Below are positions 25,810-34,088 of a stretch of DNA of 64,000 nucleotides, in pieces; the first letter of the stretch is position 1, and every line of letters begins with the position of its first letter. The stretch comes from Kribbella italica (GTDB lineage Bacteria > Actinomycetota > Actinomycetes > Propionibacteriales > Kribbellaceae): assembly GCF_014205135.1 (NCBI RefSeq), contig NZ_JACHMY010000001.1, positions 7,006,001-7,070,000 on the forward strand, written 5' to 3'. The notes under the pieces were generated by a model. It was given only the letters and a program-made list of their open reading frames with translations, made no database searches and was not told the DNA's origin. The translations under genes were made by a program, and so were the position numbers.

Positions 25810-26331
25810 ACGAGCCTCCGGGGTTCCGTCCGGGCGCCGGGGAAGTGCGTCCGGGAGGATGAGCAGGACTTCGGTTGAAGATCATGGATCCAGCTGACGG
25901 ATGCCGTCCACATCAACGCGGTATCTCTACCAGATTGCGACCAGATCGCGACCCACCTACCCCATCAGTTGTTGGGTGCTGCTCTGTGCATGCCTTCCTT
26001 GTTCTGCCCAGTTGGGTGAATGAGCGTTGTCTGGAGGGGATGTCGGTGTGGCGAGAGGGGCTTGTACGGCGTACGGCGTGGGCTGGGGTGGGTGGCGCTG
26101 CGGCCGGACTCGGTTGCCGGGGGCTGAGGTCGCGGCGGCCGGAAAGAAGAACTAGAGCGAGCGGGGAGGTAGGAGCCGGGCGGGGCCTGGTCAGGAACGG
26201 GTGGCTGTGCGGCCGGGTGAGGCCTGCCGGGGGAGGGTGGTCGGGGTGAATGTGGGCGCGATCGCGCTGGAGGCGCCCTGCCGGGCCGGGGTGGGGTGTG
26301 GGGTCCGGGCGGACAGGTGGGACGTGGGTGG
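25810..26331. other. 520-bp gap without a recognisable gene
   Basis: It lies between the response-regulator start (25809) and the PHP-hydrolase stop. The left part, lower in GC around 25910-26040, should hold the regulator's promoter; CAGTTGTTGGGTG (25967) and CAGTTGGGTG (26008) form a short direct repeat. The G-rich right part is presumably the 3' region of the ABC operon. Open frames here show no family features or start signals. Confidence 0.5.
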
Positions 26332-27582
26332 TCAGTGGGTGAGGGAGATGAACTCTCCGTCGTGGGTGACCAGGACGTGGCCGCCGGGGTGGTCGGCGGG
26401 CAGGGTTTCGAACGCGGTGCGGATGGGACGGCGGGTGCCGTCGGGGGAGATCAGGACGGTGTTGGGGGCGTCGAGGATGACGAACTCGTTGGCGTTGCGG
26501 AGTACTACGGGGGCGTTGTAGCCGGCGGAGATGGTGGTGCGGCCGGCGGTCAGGGCTTCTAGGACGGCGGGTACCAGTTCGTCGGGGGTTTTGGCGTTGG
26601 CGTCTACGGCGAGCCAGGTGGTGGGGGTGCCGGGTTGCGAGAGGGACGACGGGTTGTGCCAGTCGCTGCCGCCGATGGGTGTGGTGGAGAGGCTCCAGGA
26701 TTCCCACCAGGCGATGGGGCCGCCCCAGCGGCGGTCGAGCCAGGAGGAGTGCCAGATCTCGGCGAGCGGTGGGTGGGCTCCCCACAAGGGCTGGCGCCAT
26801 GAGCAGTCGCCGCCGAGGGGGTGGTTGATCGACAGCAGGCCGCCGCGGCGGGCGACTTCGGGGACCCACTCGGCGGCGGGGCGGCGGAAGTCGATGACGC
26901 CGATGGTGCCGAAGGCGTTGGCGTGGCCGGACTCGGTGGTGACTTCCTGGCCGGGGATCAGGCCGATGCCGAAGCGGCGGCCTACCGAGGGGAGTTCGAG
27001 GTGGTGTGCCTCGGTGTTGTGATCGGTGCAGGCCAGTACGTCGAGGCCGGCGGCGACGCCGAGGGCGGCGAGGTTCGCGATGGGGGTGGAGCCGTCGGAG
27101 TGCAGCGAGTGGGCGTGGAAGTCGCCTGCGATCCAGCGGAGGCCGTCGGCCGAGGGGAGGGTGCGGCGGGGTGGGCGAGGCGGTACGGCGACGGCTTCGG
27201 TGGCGGCGGCGTACTCGGAAAGGCCCGGTACGACGGAGACGGGGCCGGTGGTTGCTTCGACGATCAGTTCGGCGCCCTCGATCGGGAGGCGGTGGAGGCC
27301 GAGGACGACCCACCAGGTGCCTGGTTCGAGTTCGCCGGGCAGGTAGCCGGGGGTGGCGGCTGTTGGGGTGATGGCGAAGGTCTGCCGCGCTCCACCAGAC
27401 CAGCCGCGCCAGCCGTTGGCGCCTTCGCAGCCGAGGTCGATGACGACGCCTTCGACGGCGGGGACGGTCAGGGTGACTAGCAGGCCCTCGCAGCCGGGTG
27501 GGATGTCGACCGGCAGCGAGTGCCAGACGGACTCCGCCCGGTCGTCGAGAGTCCAGCGGCGTTTGAAGGAGGTGACTGCCAT
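26332..27582 (-). CDS. CehA/McbA-family PHP-domain metallohydrolase
   Basis: A 416-residue protein. An N-terminal beta-rich region (1-140) precedes a PHP phosphoesterase-type domain: DFHAHSLHSDG (first His cluster, near 150), CTDHNT, GQEVTTESGHANAFG, SINHP and GGSDWHNP supply the His/Asp ligands of a multinuclear metal site. Such enzymes hydrolyse phosphoesters or related bonds. No signal peptide is present. It is last in a five-gene uptake operon, overlapping the ATPase stop by one base, so it probably processes the imported compound, perhaps a phosphorylated sugar or phosphodiester (inference). Confidence 0.82.
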   Translation of the reverse strand: MAVTSFKRRWTLDDRAESVWHSLPVDIPPGCEGLLVTLTVPAVEGVVIDLGCEGANGWRGWSGGARQTFAITPTAATPGYLPGELEPGTWWVVLGLHRLPIEGAELIVEATTGPVSVVPGLSEYAAATEAVAVPPRPPRRTLPSADGLRWIAGDFHAHSLHSDGSTPIANLAALGVAAGLDVLACTDHNTEAHHLELPSVGRRFGIGLIPGQEVTTESGHANAFGTIGVIDFRRPAAEWVPEVARRGGLLSINHPLGGDCSWRQPLWGAHPPLAEIWHSSWLDRRWGGPIAWWESWSLSTTPIGGSDWHNPSSLSQPGTPTTWLAVDANAKTPDELVPAVLEALTAGRTTISAGYNAPVVLRNANEFVILDAPNTVLISPDGTRRPIRTAFETLPADHPGGHVLVTHDGEFISLTH

Positions 27583-28763
27583 CAGCTGTCCGCGGAGCCG
27601 GCCGAGCCAGCCGAGCCCGGGGCAGAGGTCGAGCGGGAGCCCGCCGGGACTGGCTGCGAACCGGCCGGCACCGGCTGGCGGGCAAGGAGCTCTCCGGAGT
27701 CCTGGTCGTAGAGCAGGACTCGTTGGACCGGGGCGGTGAGGTTGACCGGCGTACCAGGAGCCGGCTCGTCCTCCTCAGGGACGGTGACACCGATCAGCGT
27801 GCCCGCGCAGTCGACCGAGACCAGGGACGACGTGCCGAGGTTCTCCGCGACGACGACGATGCCGTGGATCGACGGTCCGGTGGCGTCGCCGGTGGACAAG
27901 GTGAGGTACTCCGGGCGGATGCCGACCGTGACCTTCGCGCCGGTCGGAATCGAACCGGTTGCTGCGGGCAACCGTCCGCCGGCGACCTCGACGGTGCCGG
28001 ACGAGGAACTGTCCGTGGCGCCGACCTCGCCCTCCAGGAGGTTCATCGGCGTGGAGCCGATGAAGTTGGCGACGAAGGTGTTCGAGGGCCGGGCGAACAC
28101 CTCGCGCGGAGAGCCGAGCTGGACCAGCTTCCCGGTCTGCATGACCGCGATCTTGTCCGCCAAGGCCAGCGCCTCGGCCTGGTCGTGCGTGACGAAGACC
28201 GTGGTGATGCCCAGATCCCGCTGCAACTTCTTCAGGAACGTCCGCGCCTCGAGCCGCAGCCGCGCGTCCAGGTTGGACAGCGGCTCGTCGAGCAGCAGCA
28301 CCTTGCCCTCGGACGCGATCGCCCGAGCCAGCGCGACCCGTTGCTGCTGGCCACCAGAGAGTTGCCCAGGACGACGTTCGAGCAGCCCTTGCAATGAGAG
28401 CTCACCCGAGGTCTTCTCCGCGACAGTGGCGCGCGTAGCAGCGGCGACCCGACGGACCTTCAACGGATACGTGATGTTCTCGGCCACGCTCATGTGCGGG
28501 AACAGCGCGTAGTCCTGGAAGACCATCGCCACCCCACGCTTCCCGGGCTCGAGCCGGGTCACATCAGCGCCGTCGATCCGGACCGTGCCCTCGGAGGCGT
28601 TCTCCAGCCCCGCGATCGTTCGCAGCAGCGTCGTCTTGCCGCACCCGGACGGCCCGAGCAGGGCGAAGAACTCGCCGTCGGCCACGCTCAGGTCCAGTCC
28701 GTCGACGGCGCGCACGCCGTTCGGGTAGACCGTCGCCAGGCTTTCGATGTCGATGCCAGCCAT
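27582..28763 (-). CDS. Carbohydrate ABC transporter ATPase (UgpC/MsmK type)
   Basis: A 393-residue ATPase. It has Walker A GPSGCGKT, Q-loop MVFQDYALFPHM, signature LSGGQQQRVALARA, Walker B KVLLLDEPLSNLD and switch VTHDQAEALALAD, then a TOBE/OB region (about 240-370) typical of sugar importers, and an Ala/Gly/Ser-rich tail. ATG 28763 overlaps the upstream permease stop by one base (TGATG). It powers uptake by the two permeases encoded upstream. Confidence 0.93.
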   Translation of the reverse strand: MAGIDIESLATVYPNGVRAVDGLDLSVADGEFFALLGPSGCGKTTLLRTIAGLENASEGTVRIDGADVTRLEPGKRGVAMVFQDYALFPHMSVAENITYPLKVRRVAAATRATVAEKTSGELSLQGLLERRPGQLSGGQQQRVALARAIASEGKVLLLDEPLSNLDARLRLEARTFLKKLQRDLGITTVFVTHDQAEALALADKIAVMQTGKLVQLGSPREVFARPSNTFVANFIGSTPMNLLEGEVGATDSSSSGTVEVAGGRLPAATGSIPTGAKVTVGIRPEYLTLSTGDATGPSIHGIVVVAENLGTSSLVSVDCAGTLIGVTVPEEDEPAPGTPVNLTAPVQRVLLYDQDSGELLARQPVPAGSQPVPAGSRSTSAPGSAGSAGSADS

Positions 28764-29584
28764 CAGCTCTTGATTCCTCCGTGGAAGCGGAACCCGTACC
28801 TCGAGTTCACCAACAGGTACAGCACGACAACCGGGATCGAGAACAGCAGCGAGAAGACCGGGATCACCGAGAGGTTGGCGCTGCCGCCCTCGTCGGTGAA
28901 GGTCTGCAGCAGCACCGCGCCGGGTTGCTTGTCGATCGACCGGATCAGCAGGAAGGGCACCAGAAAGTTGCCCCACGAGTTCACGAACGCCCAGACCAGG
29001 ATGGTCGCCAGACCGGGCCGGGCGACCGGCAGCACCACGTCGCGCAGGATCTGCGTGGTGGACGCGCCGAACACCCGGGCGGACTCCTCGTACGACTTCG
29101 GTACGGCGTCGACGAAGTCCTTCAGGATGAAGATTGCCGCCGGCAACAGTCCGCCGGTCATCACCAGCGCGACACCGAAGCGGGAGTCGATCAGCCCGAG
29201 CTGGAACATCATCACGAAGATCGGCACCATCGCCGCCGTCCCGGTGACCACCGACGACAGCAGCAGGAGCCCGTACAGCAAGGCGTCCCGCCCCGGGATG
29301 CGCACCCGCGAGAGCGCGTACGACGCCAGCGCCGCGAACGCGGTCACGGCAACAGCCGTCGTCACGCAGATCAGCAGCGAGTTGACCATCGAGTGCAACG
29401 CGTAGGGGTGGTCGAGCGTCTTGCGGACGTTGTCCAGCGTCCAGTCCGGCCAGCGCACGCCGAGACCGGGAGAGGCGTCGAAGGGCGCGGACGCGATCCA
29501 CAGCATCGGGACCGCGAAGAACAACGTGATCGCGCAGATCAGGACGTAGAAACCGATCCGCCGTACGACGTACGCCGGGCTCAC
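28763..29584 (-). CDS. ABC transporter permease (MalG type)
   Basis: A 273-residue inner-membrane protein with about six transmembrane segments and the EAA-type loop (ESARVFGASTTQILRDVVLPVARPGL, about 165-190) that contacts the ATPase. It begins with the usual N-terminal helix (FYVLICAITLFFAVPMLWI). It is linked by overlaps to both neighbours in the operon. Confidence 0.92.
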   Translation of the reverse strand: MSPAYVVRRIGFYVLICAITLFFAVPMLWIASAPFDASPGLGVRWPDWTLDNVRKTLDHPYALHSMVNSLLICVTTAVAVTAFAALASYALSRVRIPGRDALLYGLLLLSSVVTGTAAMVPIFVMMFQLGLIDSRFGVALVMTGGLLPAAIFILKDFVDAVPKSYEESARVFGASTTQILRDVVLPVARPGLATILVWAFVNSWGNFLVPFLLIRSIDKQPGAVLLQTFTDEGGSANLSVIPVFSLLFSIPVVVLYLLVNSRYGFRFHGGIKS

Positions 29585-30588
29585 GAGCGCCTCCTCAGCA
29601 GTCGCAGGTACAGCAGCGCGACCAGCAGGTTCGCGATCAGCAGCAGGAACGAGATCGCCGACGAGTAGCCGAGCTCACCGCCCTGCAGTGCGACGTTGTA
29701 GATGTAGACCGGTACGGTCTCGGACTCGTGGTTCGGGCCGCCCTTGGTGAGCAGGAACGGCGAGAAGTCGTTCGCGGTCCACAGCGAGATCAGCAGCGTG
29801 TTGGTCAGCACGTGGCCCCGGATGTGCGGGAACACGACATCGCGCAGCGTCTGCCAACCCGAGGCCCCGACCATGCGGGCCGATTCCAGCTGCGACGGCG
29901 GGACCGCCTGCAGCGCGGACGAGTAGAGCATCATCGAGAAGGCCGTACCGCGCCAGGTGTTGAACAACACCAGGCAGACCATCGGGTACTCGATCAGCCA
30001 GGCCGTGCCCTGCTGGCCGAGGATGCTGTTCAGCGTCCCGGTGTCGCGGTCGAAGAACGCGATCCACAGGTACGCGACCACGGTCGACGGCAGGATCCAG
30101 GCCAGCAGCACCAGCCCTTCGACCGTACGGCGAACAGCCGGCCGCGCCTTGCGCATCGTCCACGCCAGCGCGAACCCGAGGATGTTCTGCCCGATGATCG
30201 CCGAGCCCAGCACGAACAGCAGCGTCAGCCACAACGCGTTGTGGAACAGCGCGTCGTTGAGCGCCTTGGTGTAGTTCGACAGCCCCACGATCGACGGCGA
30301 CACGGCCTCGACCCCGGTGAGCCGGTAGTTCGTGATGCCGATGTAGATCGTCCAGACCGCGGGGAAGACCAGGAACGCCCCGATCAGCAGCAGCGCGGGC
30401 GCGACGAAGCCGAGCGCCCGCCCGATGCCGAGCCCGGCAACATCCTGAGCCGGGCCACGGTTTCGGCCTTGCCCGCCACGTCGCCGTGGACCTGGTGATT
30501 GGGGGGAGGGGGCGCCCGGACCACTCGCTTCGCTCGTTCCAAGTCCCCGCGCCGGGTCGCCCGGTGCGGGGCTCGTGGTGGCCGCCAT
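29581..30588 (-). CDS. ABC transporter permease (MalF type)
   Basis: A 335-residue inner-membrane protein. The first 50 residues are Pro/Gly/Ser-rich and cytoplasmic, followed by six hydrophobic segments and the EAA loop (LESARMVGASGWQTLRDVVFPHIRG, about 230-255). It partners the MalG-type permease to form the sugar channel. Its start overlaps the binding-protein stop by one base (TGATG). Confidence 0.92.
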   Translation of the reverse strand: MAATTSPAPGDPARGLGTSEASGPGAPSPQSPGPRRRGGQGRNRGPAQDVAGLGIGRALGFVAPALLLIGAFLVFPAVWTIYIGITNYRLTGVEAVSPSIVGLSNYTKALNDALFHNALWLTLLFVLGSAIIGQNILGFALAWTMRKARPAVRRTVEGLVLLAWILPSTVVAYLWIAFFDRDTGTLNSILGQQGTAWLIEYPMVCLVLFNTWRGTAFSMMLYSSALQAVPPSQLESARMVGASGWQTLRDVVFPHIRGHVLTNTLLISLWTANDFSPFLLTKGGPNHESETVPVYIYNVALQGGELGYSSAISFLLLIANLLVALLYLRLLRRRS

Positions 30589-32015
30589 CAGTTGCTGGTG
30601 ACCTTGTCCTTGCCGCCCGCGGCGGACTCGACGGCGGTCTGGTACGCCTTGGCCGCGTCGTCCGGAGACTTGCCGCTGATCACGTCCGCGGTCGCCTGCT
30701 GCAGCGCGGCCGAGATCTTCGGGTACTCCGCCAGACCCGGCCGGTACTGCGTGATCGGCAGCACCTTGGTGGCGACGAAGTTCAGCATCGGGTCACCGGC
30801 CAGCACCTTGGCGTTGACGTCGGTGCGCTGGGTGATCTTGGCCGCGCCGTCCAACGAGGCTTCGACCATCTCGGCGGAGTTCATGAACGCCAGCAGCTCC
30901 CAGGCCTGCTGGGGAAACTTGGTGTTCGGGTTGATCGCAGTCACGCCGCCACCGGACATCGAGACGAAGTCCTGGCCCTTGACGCCGGCGCCGGGCTTGG
31001 CGGCCGGGATCAGCGCGTACCCGACGGCGGTGTCGCGGTCGGCCATCTTGGCGACGCCCTCCTTGGGCTCCACCACGCTGCGCCAGAAGTAGTCGCCCTC
31101 GAGCAGGATGCCGATCTTGTTCGCGGCGAACTCGGCGAACGACTTGTCCCGGCCCTTGGCCTCGCGCTGCAGCACCGGGTCACCCAGGCCGCCGCCGTAG
31201 ATCTGCCGGTAGAAGTCGAGAACCTGGCGCACCGAAGCGGTGTTGCCCAGCCACTTGCCGTCGGTGTTGATGGTCGCGCCGGTGCCCACCAGCAGCGGCA
31301 GCACACCCTGCATCGAGGTGGCCTCACCCATCGCGGTGCCGCCGTTGATCTGGATCGGGGTGACGCCCGGCAGCTGCTTCAGCTTCTGGCCGGCGGCAAC
31401 GATCTCGTCCCACGACTTCGGCTGCCAGTCGGCCGGCAGCCCGGCCTGCGCGAACAGCTTCTTGTTGAAGTACAGCACCCGCCCGTCGGTCCCACCCGGT
31501 ACGCCGTACCGCTTGCTCTCGAAGCTGCCGAGCTGCTGCACCGAGTCCGGGATCTGCTTCCAGCCGTCCCAGTCGTCCACCTTGGCCGCGTCGCCGACGG
31601 TGTCCGTGAGCGGCTTGACGTAGCCGGCCTGGGCGAACTCGCCGACCCAGATGCCGTCCATGTTCATCAGGTCCGGTCCGGCCTTGTTGGACAGGCTGAG
31701 CGCGAGCTTCTGCTTGTAGACCTCGTCGTCGGAGCCGTCGCCCTCGAAGCGGACCGTGACGTCGACGCCCTTGGCCTTCTGCGCCTCGACGAACTTCGGG
31801 ATCAGGACGTCGGAGGTGAAGGTCGCGCCGGCGCTGTTCTTGCCGCCCTTGACCGAGTTGGCGCCGATCACCAGCTCGACCTTCTTGGCGTCGGCGTTGC
31901 GGGTCGCGTCCTGGTCGCCGCTGCCGGAGTCCGACGACCCCAGACAGCCGGTCAGCAGCACCAGGGCGGCCACGCCCAGGGCAGCCGGTGGGATCACACG
32001 CGAGATGGGTCGCAT
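30588..32015 (-). CDS. Extracellular sugar-binding lipoprotein of ABC transporter
   Basis: A 475-residue family 1 solute-binding protein. The N-terminus MRPISRVIPPAALGVAALVL is a signal peptide ending in the lipobox LTGC, so the mature protein is lipid-anchored outside the membrane. The rest is a two-lobed binding fold (NMDGIWVGEFAQAGYVKPL; FNKKLFAQAGLP; GKWLGNTASVRQVLDF). ATG 32015 has AAGGAG 8 nt upstream, which decides between this and longer frames. First gene of the operon; two ACTTTTAC-type repeats lie upstream. Confidence 0.92.
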   Translation of the reverse strand: MRPISRVIPPAALGVAALVLLTGCLGSSDSGSGDQDATRNADAKKVELVIGANSVKGGKNSAGATFTSDVLIPKFVEAQKAKGVDVTVRFEGDGSDDEVYKQKLALSLSNKAGPDLMNMDGIWVGEFAQAGYVKPLTDTVGDAAKVDDWDGWKQIPDSVQQLGSFESKRYGVPGGTDGRVLYFNKKLFAQAGLPADWQPKSWDEIVAAGQKLKQLPGVTPIQINGGTAMGEATSMQGVLPLLVGTGATINTDGKWLGNTASVRQVLDFYRQIYGGGLGDPVLQREAKGRDKSFAEFAANKIGILLEGDYFWRSVVEPKEGVAKMADRDTAVGYALIPAAKPGAGVKGQDFVSMSGGGVTAINPNTKFPQQAWELLAFMNSAEMVEASLDGAAKITQRTDVNAKVLAGDPMLNFVATKVLPITQYRPGLAEYPKISAALQQATADVISGKSPDDAAKAYQTAVESAAGGKDKVTSN

Positions 32016-32051
32016 CAGGAGGACTCCTTGCAGTGCGGGGGAGGTACGCGG

Positions 32052-32093
32052 GAACACTTTTACACCCGCAGATGACTTTGTGAAGACTTTTAC
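32052..32093 (-). promoter_or_regulatory. Direct repeats upstream of the sugar ABC operon
   Basis: GAACACTTTTAC (32052-32063) and GAAGACTTTTAC (32082-32093) are 11/12 identical and 30 bp apart, about three helical turns. They lie 37-78 bp before the first gene of the operon and are candidate sites for a sugar-responsive repressor. Confidence 0.4.
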
Positions 32094-32292
32094 CCGGTTG
32101 CCCAGGGCTACTTGGCGTGGCCATCCCAGGTCAAAGCCGATCTCGTCAAATCCGGTACCGCCGGGGCGCATTGCGGAAGAGTTAAAGCTCGCTCGCGGTT
32201 TCATCTCAAAGGGTAGCTGAGTAGATACAGAACGTGATGGCAGGAGGTAGCGTCGTCGGCGTTCGGAACACCGAAAACGGAGGTGAAGGACA

Positions 32293-32379
32293 ATGCTCGG
32301 AGGCTTGCTGTACGACCTTCTGGGTGGGGGCCACCACTGGCACCACCACTGGCACCACTGGCACGACTGCTGGTGGTGA
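32293..32379 (+). CDS. 28-residue His/Trp-rich peptide
   Basis: ATG 32293 to TGA 32377-32379 encodes 28 residues. A short hydrophobic start (MLGGLLYDLLGGG) is followed by HHWHHHWHHWHDCWW. The second half holds eight His, five Trp and one Cys, a composition suited to binding Cu, Zn or Ni, or to lying at a membrane surface. GGAGGTGAAGGA just upstream gives a good ribosome site 3-5 nt before the ATG, and TAGATA near 32222 may be a -10. The hairpin at 32457-32485 would end the transcript. I know no family with this sequence. It could be chance, since GGTGG/CACC-rich DNA encodes His and Trp, but position, ribosome site and terminator favour a gene. Confidence 0.5.
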   Translation: MLGGLLYDLLGGGHHWHHHWHHWHDCWW

Positions 32380-32456
32380 CCAGCAGGCGGTGACCGGACC
32401 TTCCGCTGACGCGCAAGCAGCGGAACTCCCGAACCACCGATCAGTAGAACGAAAAC

Positions 32457-32485
32457 GGGCGGCCCCGACATCGTCGGGGCCGCCC
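32457..32485. terminator. Bidirectional hairpin terminator
   Basis: A perfect 13-bp stem (32457-32469 with 32473-32485) and 3-nt loop ATC lie between the plus-strand peptide gene and the minus-strand ricin-like gene; TT follows on the plus strand and a TTTTCG run on the minus strand. Confidence 0.88.
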
Positions 32486-32502
32486 TTCGGTGTGGTGCGG
32501 GG

Positions 32503-33270
32503 TTACTTCTGGGCCAGCTGCATCATCTGCTTCGGCATCACCGACATCTCGGCCGGTACCGGGGTCTTGCCCCGGACCAGTTCGAGCAGGCTGCCGGCGG
32601 CGTTCGCGATCGGCAGCGGCAGGGCCAGGCCCAGGGACGCCAGCAGCGCGTTCACGAGCGCCAGGACCGCGCCCAGGATGTCGAGACCGGGCAGCGGCAG
32701 GGCCTTCCAGCCCTGGTTCGCAGCACCCACAGCGGCCGACGTGCCGGTCGGCTGGGCCTGCTTCGCCTTGCCCTGACCCATCAGCGAGCTGAGTGCCAGT
32801 CCACTCGCCGCGTTGACGAACGACCCGGTCGACTCGTCGTAGTTCCACTTCTGCCCGTCGCCGTCACGGCAGGGCAGCACCAGCACCGGTGCGTTCTTGG
32901 GCACGGTGACCAGGTCGGCCCCGGTGTCCAGACAGGCGCCGCTCTTGGCCAGAGCGCCACCGACGCTCTTGCTCATCGCGACCTGCAGCTGGCCCTTGCC
33001 GGTGTAGACCCATTCCTGGGTCTTGCCCTCCTTGCCCGGCGCGCAGGCCATCATCACCGCCATCGGGATCTTCTCGGCGGCCACGAAGGTCAGGCAGTAC
33101 CGGGTGTCGGCGCTGCTGGTGATCTGCTTCACCGCGCCGACCTCGACGATGCCCGGTGGGGCCGCCGTCGGGGCCGGTGCTGCGGCGCGGGCCGGCAGTG
33201 CGGTGGCCAGCGCGACGCTGACGGCCAGGACTGCGACACCGGTGCGACTCAGAATGCTACGGACGATCAA
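32503..33270 (-). CDS. Secreted ricin-type beta-trefoil-like protein
   Basis: A 255-residue exported protein. The signal peptide (RSILSRTGVAVLAVSVALATALPARA) is followed by about 120 residues resembling a ricin-B lectin repeat: QEWVYTGKGQLQV, CLDTGADLVTVPKNAPVLVLPC, DGQKWNYDESTGSFVN, with four cysteines able to pair. The C-terminal third is hydrophobic and Leu/Ala-rich (GAVLALVNALLASLGLALPLP). TTG 33270 is preferred because GGAGG lies 5 nt upstream; an in-frame ATG at 33294 would put that site inside the gene. Function is unknown; sugar binding is possible but the QxW repeats are incomplete. Confidence 0.72.
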   Translation of the reverse strand: MIVRSILSRTGVAVLAVSVALATALPARAAAPAPTAAPPGIVEVGAVKQITSSADTRYCLTFVAAEKIPMAVMMACAPGKEGKTQEWVYTGKGQLQVAMSKSVGGALAKSGACLDTGADLVTVPKNAPVLVLPCRDGDGQKWNYDESTGSFVNAASGLALSSLMGQGKAKQAQPTGTSAAVGAANQGWKALPLPGLDILGAVLALVNALLASLGLALPLPIANAAGSLLELVRGKTPVPAEMSVMPKQMMQLAQK

Positions 33271-33655
33271 GACAACCTCCAGAGGTCGTGCCATCTCGCG
33301 GCGTCAGGTCGTCGGGACCCCGAGGCGCGGAGCAGGCCGGCTCCGGGAACCGCGGCGGCACCCCTTGCGCGTGGGGTGGCGCGGCGGGTCGGTCCCCCGT
33401 GAGGAGGCGGTGTGACCCGGAAGTTCGGCAGTGACTCAACGCGACGTTGACGCCACGACCAGTAAGGCACAGACCCCTGGAAGCTGGTTACGGCCAACGG
33501 CCAGTACTTGATGCCATTGGCAACTAACTGCCAGCCGGAAGTCGTTGCGCAAGGCATCGAAATCCGGCTGCGTCACGGCCGAGCGGCGGTTGTGTGCCCG
33601 CCGTGGTGTGTTCGAGACAGTACGGCGTTCTGCGAAAAGTCCTTCAGCTTCCGGC
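33271..33655. other. 385-bp gap without a gene
   Basis: It separates the ricin-like gene from the LapA-like gene. A perfect dyad TCAACG-CGA-CGTTGA (33436-33450) stands about 165 bp upstream of the ricin-like start and may be an operator. The remaining sequence shows no credible open frame. Confidence 0.5.
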
Positions 33656-34048
33656 TCAGTGCGGCTGACGGGTTTCGGGGCCGTCGGCAACAGTGTGCGG
33701 CTCGTCGGACGCCGGTACGTCGACCGGTACGTCGGCCGCGTGCTTGCCGGACGGAGCGGTGTCGTCGGGCTGCACGGTCGTTGCCGGGTCAGGGGTCGCG
33801 GCGACCTGGTGGCGCAGCTCGCGGACCTCCTTGTGCCGGCGGTAGCCGCGGCTGAGTCCCTTCTTCGTCAGCCACAGGCCGACGATCAGGACGGCGCCGG
33901 CGGCGGCGCCGAGGAAGAAGACGGTGGCCACGACGACGCCGAAGTCGACGCCGAAGACCTCCATCGTGGTCGAGGCGCCGGACGAGACCGCCACGCCGAG
34001 TCCGAACAGGACCGCGACGACGATCAGGACGATTCCGAGAACGGCCAT
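33656..34048 (-). CDS. LapA-like two-helix membrane protein
   Basis: A 130-residue protein with transmembrane segments at about 2-22 (VLGIVLIVVAVLFGLGVAV) and 36-60 (VVVATVFFLGAAAGAVLIVGLWLT), then a basic segment (KKGLSRGYRRHKEVRELRHQ) and an acidic, Pro-rich disordered tail. The layout matches the LapA (DUF1049) family. ATG 34048 is chosen because GAGAGG stands upstream and the first helix begins at once. Role unknown. It lies 40 bp downstream of the helicase gene on the same strand and may be co-transcribed. Confidence 0.7.
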   Translation of the reverse strand: MAVLGIVLIVVAVLFGLGVAVSSGASTTMEVFGVDFGVVVATVFFLGAAAGAVLIVGLWLTKKGLSRGYRRHKEVRELRHQVAATPDPATTVQPDDTAPSGKHAADVPVDVPASDEPHTVADGPETRQPH

Positions 34049-34088
34049 GGTTTGCTGCCTCTCTTCCAGCAGCGGTGTGCTGGATCCC

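Noticed and set aside
25875..26249. 124-codon plus-strand frame in the gap before the PHP gene
   Set aside because: No ribosome site, poor composition and no family features; probably chance.
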